This document shows positions 6,957-12,772 of a DNA stretch of 12,772 nucleotides, in pieces (position 1 is the first letter of the stretch; each line of letters begins with the position of its first letter). The DNA is from Burkholderiales bacterium (GTDB lineage Bacteria; Pseudomonadota; Gammaproteobacteria; Burkholderiales; Usitatibacteraceae), in assembly GCA_014378085.1 (NCBI GenBank), contig JACMOJ010000259.1, positions 1-12,772 of the forward strand. The letters are read 5' to 3'. Position numbers and translations under genes: made by a program. The notes beneath the pieces were generated by a model. That model was not told where the DNA came from, did not search any database, and was given only the letters and a program-made list of their open reading frames with translations.

Positions 6957-8267
6957 ATGCAAACTGAAAATATAAAATTGCCAAGCGACAGCCTTCCGCA
7001 GTCCAAATCCCCGTGGACATGGATACCCACGCTTTATTTCGGACAAGGCATTCCGTATGTGGTGGTGATGATACTGTCGGTCATCATGTACAAGAATTTG
7101 GGCGTATCAAATACCGATATTGCGCTGTACACCAGTTGGTTGTATCTACCTTGGGTGATCAAACCGCTCTGGTCGCCGATTGTCGATATGTTCAAGACCA
7201 AACGCTACTGGATCACCACACTGCAATTTGTGATTGGCGTGTCGCTGGCAATGGTGGCACTTACCATCCCCACCTCGCATTTTTTCCAGCTCACGCTGGC
7301 GGTGTTTTGGTTGATGGCGTTTAGCTCCGCGACGCACGATATCGCCGCCGACGGCTTTTACATGCTGGCTTTGAAGCAGCATGAACAAGCCGCGTTTGTC
7401 GGCGTGCGTTCCACCTTTTATCGCATCGCGATGATCGCCGGACAAGGTGCATTGGTGTATCTGGCGGGCCAATTGGCGGAGACCACCGGCGATATGGCGC
7501 TGGCGTGGTCGATTGTGTTTTGGGTATTGGCAGGTATGTTCTTGCTGCTGTTTGTTTATCACCGCTTTGTGTTGCCACGACCTGCATCGGACACGACAGT
7601 GAAGGTCGCGAACAATCCAGTGGCGGATTTTCTGGTGACCTTCAAAGATTTTTTTACCAAGCCGGAAATTTTGCTGATCCTCGCGTTTCTACTCACCTTC
7701 CGTCTTGGTGAAGCGCAGGCGCTGAAATTGATCGCACCATTTTTCCTCGACCCGATGGATAAGGGTGGGCTGGGGCTCACGACGAAAGACGTCGGGCTCA
7801 TCTATGGCACCTATGGTGTATTGGCGCTGACCATTGGTGGCTTGATCGGCGGCTTTACCATTTCGCGCGGCGGCTTAAAAGCGTGGATTTGGCCCATGCT
7901 GTTTGCGGTGCACATTCCGAATCTTGCGTTTGTCTATCTCGCTTACACACAACCGACGAGCCACGTCATCATCACGCTCGCGATTATCATTGAGCAACTC
8001 GGATATGGCTTTGGCTTCGCGGCGTACCTACTCTTTATGATCATGGTCGCTGACGGCAAATTCAAAACCGCACACTACGCCATTTGCACCGGCTTCATGG
8101 CGCTTGGCATGATGCTGCCTGGGATGGTGAGCGGCTGGATTCAAACGCAGTTGGGCTATCCGCACTTCTTTATATGGGTTTGTATTTGTACCTTGCCCTC
8201 GATTGCCGTGACGGTTTTCTTGAAGATTGATCCGGCGTTTGGGAAGAAACAGGAAGTCGCCGAATGA
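6957..8267 (+). CDS. MFS permease of the AmpG-like family
   Basis: This is a 436-residue polytopic inner-membrane protein with about twelve hydrophobic segments. Motifs shared with AmpG-type permeases include LYFGQGIPYVVV near the N-terminus, YLPWVIKPLWSPIVDMF at the first cytoplasmic loop, and FSSATHDIAADGFYM. AmpG imports GlcNAc-anhydroMurNAc and its peptides into the cytoplasm. This protein is shorter than E. coli AmpG (491 residues) and only distantly similar, so its cargo may instead be MurNAc, a disaccharide or another muropeptide. The frame is open from a TTG at 6882, but ATG 6957 (MQTENIK) gives a sensible short cytoplasmic N-terminus and is preferred; no strong Shine-Dalgarno is seen. 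The stop lies inside a palindromic repeat. Neighbours murQ, kinase and amidase support a role in peptidoglycan sugar uptake, but specificity is inference. Confidence 0.85.
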   Translation: MQTENIKLPSDSLPQSKSPWTWIPTLYFGQGIPYVVVMILSVIMYKNLGVSNTDIALYTSWLYLPWVIKPLWSPIVDMFKTKRYWITTLQFVIGVSLAMVALTIPTSHFFQLTLAVFWLMAFSSATHDIAADGFYMLALKQHEQAAFVGVRSTFYRIAMIAGQGALVYLAGQLAETTGDMALAWSIVFWVLAGMFLLLFVYHRFVLPRPASDTTVKVANNPVADFLVTFKDFFTKPEILLILAFLLTFRLGEAQALKLIAPFFLDPMDKGGLGLTTKDVGLIYGTYGVLALTIGGLIGGFTISRGGLKAWIWPMLFAVHIPNLAFVYLAYTQPTSHVIITLAIIIEQLGYGFGFAAYLLFMIMVADGKFKTAHYAICTGFMALGMMLPGMVSGWIQTQLGYPHFFIWVCICTLPSIAVTVFLKIDPAFGKKQEVAE

Positions 8268-8315
8268 CGGGCGTTTACAGTGCTTTTTGCCTGAAGAAGT
8301 CCGTCGTTGCTGGTG
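8261..8315. repeat. palindromic repeat, copy 2 (over the MFS stop codon)
   Basis: This block aligns with 1525-1579: both begin CGAATGACGG and share GCCTGAA, CCGTC and TTGCT at matching offsets. The arms GACGGGCGTTTACAG and CTGAAGAAGTCCGTC are only partly complementary, so the hairpin is weaker than in copy 1. The permease stop codon is within the repeat. Confidence 0.5.
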
Positions 8316-8330
8316 CTCGCGCGGTTAGTG

Positions 8331-8584
8331 CATCATCGCCCCATCCCCCTCCTAGCCTCCCCCTTGAATGGGGAGGGACGGCCCAAGCCAGCGATTTTCA
8401 CCAGCTCTTCTACCAATCGTGCAGGCCGTTGGAGTGGCCGTCTGGCCCCGGTCGGTTGTTGTCGCAGCGCATTCCCTCCCTTTCCGGTGGAGGGTTAGGG
8501 CCGGGAGTATGGCTCCGGCTATATGGAAATCTTCGCATTCCCTCCCCTTTAAGGGGAGGGTTAGGGTGGGGATGGGGTGCATCA
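8331..8584. repeat. MITE-like element: inverted C/G-tract repeats with a third internal copy
   Basis: The left end (8331-8379, read on the minus strand) and the right end (8537-8584) are inverted copies of a unit of about 48 bases. Each contains a CCCTCCCC / GGGGAGGG hairpin followed by a G-rich tail reaching GATGGGG. A third, degraded copy in the right-end orientation lies at 8469-8512, with CATTCCCTCCC and GGAGGGTTAGGG. This fills most of the 350-base gap between the permease and nagX-like genes. No convincing protein is encoded; the open frames here are low-complexity products of the repeats. No target-site duplication was identified. Confidence 0.6.
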
Positions 8585-8617
8585 ATTCATGTCCGTTAGA
8601 CGCGCAGAAACCAGCTA

Positions 8618-9790
8618 ATGTCACCCCCCACTGAAAACGACCGCTTAGTCTCACTCGATGCCTTCCGCGGCTTCACCATTGCCGGCATGGTGCTTGTGAA
8701 CAACCCCGGTGACTGGGACAATCTCTATCCCCAGCTTGCCCACGCGGAGTGGCACGGCTGGACCTTCACCGATTGGATATTTCCGTTCTTCTTGTTTATC
8801 TGCGGCGTGTCGATGACCTTCTCGTTGGCAAAAAAGCGCGCCGCAAATCCGAACGGCATTGAAGATCGCGTCGCGATGATGTTGTCGTTGTGGAAACGTG
8901 CGGGCATTATTTTCTTGATTGGTTTAACACTCAACTTCATTCCCAACTTCAATCTTGAGACACTGCGTATCCCCGGCGTGTTGCAGCGCATTGCGCTGTG
9001 TACCGCGCTGGCTGCACCGATTGTGTTGTGGTTTAACTGGCGGCAACAATGCTGGTGGATTGTGGGCTTGCTCACCTTCTACTCGCTGATGATGTTGTTT
9101 GTGCCGGTCGCGGATGTAAACGGTGTGGTTGTGGCCGGCGCGCTTGAGCCCGGCCGCGACTTTGGTGCCTACATTGATCGCATTTTTCTGACCGGCCATA
9201 TGTGGGTGAAGTCGAAGACATGGGACCCTGAGGGGCTGTTCACGACCATCTCCGCGCTCACCAGTATGTTGTTCGGGGTGCTGCTCGGTCACTGGCTGGC
9301 GTCCGGCTACAGCAAAGCGGAAAAGACGGTGTGGATGATGCTGGCAGGGCTGTTGTGCCTGTGGGTCGGCGCGATCATTGACGCGACGTTTATGCCGATC
9401 AATAAACCGCTTTGGACTACGTCGTACGCCGTCTTTATGACGGGTTGGGGTTTGTTGGTGTTTGCCGCGTTTTTCTGGTTGATCGACGGCAACGATTCGA
9501 AGGCGTTGCGGGAGCGATCGCGCAAGTGGTTCTTGCCGATGACCATCTACGGCATGAATGCGTTGTTCATCTTTGCGTTTTCCGGGTTGCTGGCAAAAAT
9601 GTTGGGCTTTATCAAGTTTGCACAGGACGACGGCAAAATGATGACCGCAAAGGCCATCATCTACGCGCCAAACAAAGCGCTGCCGATGGCGCCTGTAAAT
9701 CAATCGTTGTTGTTTGCGGTGTTGTTTAACTTAGTGATGTTTTTGATTGGGTATTTTCTTTGGAAGAAAAAATGGTTTATCAAAGTTTAG
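8618..9790 (+). CDS. nagX: NagX-like membrane acyltransferase (DUF5009 / HGSNAT family)
   Basis: This 390-residue polytopic membrane protein carries the family signature SLDAFRGFTIAGMVLVNNPG (residues 12-31) and WHGWTFTDWIFPFFLFICGV (45-64). The family includes bacterial NagX of amino-sugar regulons and, in animals, HGSNAT, which moves an acetyl group from cytosolic acetyl-CoA to glucosamine across the membrane. Family length is usual. His42 and His46 in AHAEWHGW are candidates for the acyl-relay position, but I cannot assign the catalytic residue. It is the first gene of a tight operon, overlapping the next gene by 19 bases. The preceding 350 bases hold repeats. The ATG is poorly preceded by a Shine-Dalgarno (AGAAACCAG). 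Acetylation of GlcN or handling of GlcNAc/MurNAc at the inner membrane is inferred from family and context. Confidence 0.85.
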   Translation: MSPPTENDRLVSLDAFRGFTIAGMVLVNNPGDWDNLYPQLAHAEWHGWTFTDWIFPFFLFICGVSMTFSLAKKRAANPNGIEDRVAMMLSLWKRAGIIFLIGLTLNFIPNFNLETLRIPGVLQRIALCTALAAPIVLWFNWRQQCWWIVGLLTFYSLMMLFVPVADVNGVVVAGALEPGRDFGAYIDRIFLTGHMWVKSKTWDPEGLFTTISALTSMLFGVLLGHWLASGYSKAEKTVWMMLAGLLCLWVGAIIDATFMPINKPLWTTSYAVFMTGWGLLVFAAFFWLIDGNDSKALRERSRKWFLPMTIYGMNALFIFAFSGLLAKMLGFIKFAQDDGKMMTAKAIIYAPNKALPMAPVNQSLLFAVLFNLVMFLIGYFLWKKKWFIKV

Positions 9791-11451
9791 TTGCCCACCT
9801 ACTGCGCAGCGAGGATGCTGCGTTACGCAAACCAAAAAAATCGCTGCGCTTGCTTGCTGCGGCAGCGTTGGTTGTGATTGCCAGTTGTGCTGACACAGGC
9901 CCAAAACCCGAGCAGCCGATTTCGGAGCCACCGGTGGTGCAGCGCGAGTTTCGCGCGGTCTGGGTGGCGAGTGTTGCCAATATCGATTGGCCTAGCCGTC
10001 GTGATCTGACGGTTGCGCAACAACAAGCAGAAATTATTGCCACGGTAGAACGCGTTCGTGAATTGAACATGAACGCGATTGTGTTGCAGGTTCGTACCAG
10101 CGCCGACGCATTGTATGAATCAAATCTGGAGCCGTGGTCTGAGTATTTGACGGGTACCCAAGGCAAAGCGCCAGACCCGTACTACGATCCGCTGAAGATG
10201 TGGGTAGATGAAGCCCACAAACGCGGCATCGAATTACACGCGTGGTTCAATCCGTATCGTGCGCGCCACACACAGGCCAAATCGCCCAACGCCAAGACCC
10301 ACATCGCCAATACCAACCCGCGTGCCGTGAAATCCTACGGGGGATTTTTGTGGATGGATCCGGGCGAGACGGCGGCCTCGGAACAAACACTCAACGTCAT
10401 CCTCGACGTGGTGAATCGTTATGATATCGACGGTGTTCATATTGACGACTACTTTTATCCGTACCCCGTGCCGGTGCCGGGCACGGATGTGCCGCTTTCG
10501 TCACCAGACGACACACCGCAGCCGCGTGCTGAGCTGCCGTTCCCTGATGAGCGAGCATGGCAGGCATATTTGTTGTCGGGCGGCAAACTCGCGCGTGCCG
10601 ACTGGCGGCGGCAGAATGTGAATACGCTGATTGAGAAAATCTACGCCGGTATCAAGCGCGAGAAACCACACGTGAAGTTTGGAATCAGTCCGTTTGGTTT
10701 GGGTAAGCCGGACAAGCGCCCGCCGGGTATTGCGGGCTTCAGCCAATACGACAAGTTGTATGCCGATGCCGAGTTGTGGTTGCAGAAGGGCTGGTTGGAT
10801 TACTTCACGCCGCAGTTGTATTGGCCGATTGATCAGGCGCCACAAGCCTACGGTGTATTGCTCGACTACTGGGCAAAAGAAAACACCGCTGGTCGACATC
10901 TTTGGCCCGGCATTTACTTAACGCGGATTCAAGCGGCCGAGAGTCAAGCCAAGTCGTGGGCGCCGAGCGAAATCGTCAGCCAAATCATGCTTACCCGCGG
11001 TCGGCAGTCGATTCAGCCGATGACCACTGGGCACGTGCACTTCAGCATGGTCGGCTTGACGCAAAACCGTCGTGGCGTGAATGAGGAATTAGCCAAGCTG
11101 TACACGACACCGGCCTTGGTGCCCGCCTCGCCGTGGTTGAGCCGCACCCCGCCTGCACCGCCAATCGTGCAAATCCTGCGGCGCGGTGATCGCGCAGAGC
11201 TAATGGTCGGGCTTGACCGTAACCACACAAACTTCACGCATGTGGTCTGGGTGCGTCAAGGCGAGCGGTGGCGGCTTCAACTATTGCCTAGCCGCGGAGA
11301 AGCGGCGGACTTCCTTCGCGAGACCCAGCAATTCGATCTGACCGCCCTGCCGGATGTTGTGGTTTGGTCGATGATTGATCGATTCGGCAATGAAAGCCCA
11401 CGCGTCAGCATCACCGCGGCGCAGATGCGAGCCGCGAAGGTCGGGCCGTGA
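9772..11451 (+). CDS. digH: DigH (YddW)-like peptidoglycan glycan hydrolase lipoprotein
   Basis: This GHL10-family lipoprotein resembles E. coli DigH, an outer-membrane lipoprotein that cuts glycan strands already stripped of stem peptides by amidases. Start ATG 9772 has GGAAG six bases upstream and lies inside the nagX gene; a TTG at 9760 is an alternative. The lipobox VIASC puts the lipid on Cys39. Strong matches to DigH include AVWVASVANIDWPSRRD, DEAHKRGIELHAWFNPYR, YDIDGVHIDDYFYPYP (Asp220, Asp225 and Asp226), KFGISPFG and WLDYFTPQLYWP. The protein has 559 residues against about 439 in E. coli. The extra length is a C-terminal module of roughly 100 residues (from about 450) with beta-rich text such as FTHVVWVRQGERWRLQLLP, plausibly fibronectin- or carbohydrate-binding-like. 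Its stop overlaps the kinase start by four bases, suggesting translational coupling. Confidence 0.9.
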   Translation: MVYQSLVAHLLRSEDAALRKPKKSLRLLAAAALVVIASCADTGPKPEQPISEPPVVQREFRAVWVASVANIDWPSRRDLTVAQQQAEIIATVERVRELNMNAIVLQVRTSADALYESNLEPWSEYLTGTQGKAPDPYYDPLKMWVDEAHKRGIELHAWFNPYRARHTQAKSPNAKTHIANTNPRAVKSYGGFLWMDPGETAASEQTLNVILDVVNRYDIDGVHIDDYFYPYPVPVPGTDVPLSSPDDTPQPRAELPFPDERAWQAYLLSGGKLARADWRRQNVNTLIEKIYAGIKREKPHVKFGISPFGLGKPDKRPPGIAGFSQYDKLYADAELWLQKGWLDYFTPQLYWPIDQAPQAYGVLLDYWAKENTAGRHLWPGIYLTRIQAAESQAKSWAPSEIVSQIMLTRGRQSIQPMTTGHVHFSMVGLTQNRRGVNEELAKLYTTPALVPASPWLSRTPPAPPIVQILRRGDRAELMVGLDRNHTNFTHVVWVRQGERWRLQLLPSRGEAADFLRETQQFDLTALPDVVVWSMIDRFGNESPRVSITAAQMRAAKVGP

Positions 11452-12362
11452 CAGCAATCACTACAGCCTCTCTGGGGCTTGGCCTTGATGCGGGCGGCAC
11501 CAAGACGCGCTGGGCGCTATCGCGGCCCGACGGGGAATTGGTCGCGGAGGGCTTTGTCGCGGGGTTGACGGCATTGCAACTCAGCACCGGTGACGGCCGC
11601 GCCCACATCCAACACACCATCACCGATCTTGCTACACAAGTGGCGGTGTACGGCGGCGCTAAACGTGTGTGCGCCGGTGTTACCGGCTTGGATTCGCGGG
11701 ACGAAAAATTGTGTCGCGCGATTGCAGAGCCACTTGGCATCAACGGCGAAGATGTCACCGTGCATAGCGATATTGAAATCGCCTATCGAGACTTGTATCG
11801 TCCGGGTGAGGGGTATGTCATCTACGCGGGAACGGGTTCGATTGCGGCCTACATGGATACTGCCGGCACCCTGCATCGCGCCGGTGGACGTGGTGTGTAT
11901 CTGGATGATGCCGGTGGAGGCTTCTGGATTGTTCGTGAGGCGCTGCGGCATATCTGGCGCTTGGAGGATGAGATGCCCGGCCAGTGGAAACGATCGCCGA
12001 TGGCCGCCGCGATATTTGCAAAAATTGGCGGCAGCGACTGGTCGTTCTCACGTCAATTTTTCTATACCAGTGATCGCGGCGAAATTGGGCAGGTGGCGAC
12101 GGCGGTGGCAGCGAGTGTTGATAGCGATGCGTTCGCTCGCACCATCATTGAACAAGCCGGTGTAGAGTTGGCGCGGTTGGGCAATGCGCTGATTCGCCGA
12201 TTTGGTCCACGCCCGTTAGCGCTCGCTGGTGGTGCGGCGCGGATGCATCCCCTGATTGAATCAACACTACGCGAACACCTGCCGCCAGGCACGGCACTGA
12301 CCGTTCGGGTAGCAGAGGCTCACGTCGCCGCATCGCGAATTGCAGCAAGACTGTTGGTGTAA
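11448..12362 (+). CDS. BadF/BadG-type amino-sugar kinase (GlcNAc/MurNAc kinase candidate)
   Basis: This 304-residue protein has the ASKHA (actin-like ATPase) fold of the BadF/BadG/BcrA family, which includes mammalian-type GlcNAc kinases and the bacterial MurNAc/GlcNAc kinase MurK. Visible motifs are phosphate-1 LGLDAGGTKTRWAL (residues 10-23), the phosphate-2 region VIYAGTGSIAAY, the substrate/ADP-loop segment LDDAGGGFWIVREAL, and the adenosine motif LALAGGAARMHP. In relatives the central motif is usually DxGSG; here it is DAGGG. The GTG start at 11448 overlaps the digH-like stop (GTGA). With murQ nearby and no anmK or PTS murP in view, the simplest role is ATP-dependent phosphorylation of MurNAc, GlcNAc or both in the cytoplasm. 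Sequence alone cannot decide between them. Confidence 0.88.
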   Translation: MTAITTASLGLGLDAGGTKTRWALSRPDGELVAEGFVAGLTALQLSTGDGRAHIQHTITDLATQVAVYGGAKRVCAGVTGLDSRDEKLCRAIAEPLGINGEDVTVHSDIEIAYRDLYRPGEGYVIYAGTGSIAAYMDTAGTLHRAGGRGVYLDDAGGGFWIVREALRHIWRLEDEMPGQWKRSPMAAAIFAKIGGSDWSFSRQFFYTSDRGEIGQVATAVAASVDSDAFARTIIEQAGVELARLGNALIRRFGPRPLALAGGAARMHPLIESTLREHLPPGTALTVRVAEAHVAASRIAARLLV

Positions 12363-12372
12363 GGAGTTTGTT

Positions 12373-12772
12373 ATGGAGACCGGAATGAAACGTTTGTTAC
12401 TCATTGGGCTGTTCGTGATGGTATCAGGGTGTTCGACGTTGGTCATCGACCGAACCTACACCGCCAAAAGCCAGGACAGTCGCGCACAATTTTTGATTCT
12501 GCATTACACCGCCATCGATAACCCGAAGTCGCTGCGTGTTCTGACGCAAGATGCGGTGTCGAGTCACTATCTGGTGACAGATGATGCAAGTGATTTGCCC
12601 GGTCAGTCGAACCCCAAAATTTTCCAGTTGGTGGATGAAAACCGGCGCGCCTATCACGCGGGGCTGAGTTCGTGGAAAGGCCACACACAACTCAACGCGG
12701 CGTCGATCGGCATCGAGATTGTCAACATAGGTTATCGTGATGGGCCCAACGGCAGAGAATTTTTTGACTTTC
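12373..12772 (+). CDS. amiD: AmiD-like N-acetylmuramoyl-L-alanine amidase lipoprotein (3' end cut by window)
   Basis: A strong Shine-Dalgarno (AAGGAG, 12361-12366) precedes the ATG by six bases, ten bases after the kinase stop. The 133 visible residues begin with a short signal sequence and lipobox MVSGC (Cys20), as in the outer-membrane lipoprotein AmiD of E. coli. The Amidase_2 fold is clear: FLILHYTAID with zinc ligand His44, VSSHYLV, IFQLVDE, AYHAGLSSWKGHTQLN and SIGIEIVN all match AmiD. AmiD removes the peptide from MurNAc and anhydroMurNAc, and would supply denuded glycan to the DigH-like enzyme two genes upstream. The remaining zinc ligands and any C-terminal peptidoglycan-binding domain lie beyond the window edge. 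Confidence 0.92.
   Translation, partial: METGMKRLLLIGLFVMVSGCSTLVIDRTYTAKSQDSRAQFLILHYTAIDNPKSLRVLTQDAVSSHYLVTDDASDLPGQSNPKIFQLVDENRRAYHAGLSSWKGHTQLNAASIGIEIVNIGYRDGPNGREFFDF

Noticed and set aside
8264..8599. 111-residue plus-strand open frame after the permease gene
   Set aside because: It is a Pro/Gly/Leu-rich translation of the palindromic repeats, without family resemblance.
8924..9703. 259-residue minus-strand open frame opposite the nagX-like gene
   Set aside because: The His/Gln/Arg-rich composition is typical of an antisense shadow of a membrane-protein gene, and no motif is visible.
12443..12690. Minus-strand open frames opposite the amidase gene
   Set aside because: Antisense to a clear Amidase_2 protein with lipobox and zinc-ligand motif.

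Overview
The window looks like a Gram-negative, probably gammaproteobacterial, chromosome segment. The evidence is a TonB-dependent receptor, three lipoproteins with Cys lipoboxes, and close relatives of Escherichia coli MurQ, YtfL/PaeA, YddW/DigH and AmiD. Base composition looks moderately GC-rich with many small GC-rich palindromic repeats between genes. I cannot name a genus.

Layout. Positions 1-1397 (minus strand) carry the 3'-truncated gene of a GHL10-family (DUF187) glycoside hydrolase lipoprotein. It is divergent from murQ, with a 205-base divergent region holding a palindromic repeat and a one-helical-turn direct repeat. On the plus strand follow murQ (1603-2484), a TonB-dependent receptor (2589-5132), an intergenic stretch with a 14-bp tandem repeat and a terminator-like hairpin, a CNNM/CBS/CorC membrane protein of the PaeA (YtfL) type (5385-6731), an AmpG-like MFS permease (6957-8267), and a 350-base gap full of palindromic repeats. 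Last comes a compact operon: nagX-like acyltransferase (8618-9790), DigH-like lipoprotein (9772-11451), BadF-type sugar kinase (11448-12362) and an AmiD-like amidase lipoprotein (12373 to the window end, truncated). Within it the genes overlap by 19 and 4 bases, or are 10 bases apart.

Together the genes read as a peptidoglycan-fragment salvage locus. AmiD would strip peptides from muramyl residues, and DigH and the second GHL10 enzyme would cut denuded glycan. The TonB receptor may bring fragments across the outer membrane and the AmpG-like permease across the inner membrane. The BadF kinase would phosphorylate MurNAc and/or GlcNAc, and MurQ would remove the lactyl ether from MurNAc-6-phosphate to give GlcNAc-6-phosphate. 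NagX, a relative of the lysosomal transmembrane acetyltransferase HGSNAT, could acetylate or otherwise handle amino sugars at the membrane. PaeA is the one member without an obvious link. No regulator, AnmK, PTS permease, NagA or NagB is visible here. The TonB receptor in this context, the NagX role and the divergent GHL10 enzyme are the least described parts.
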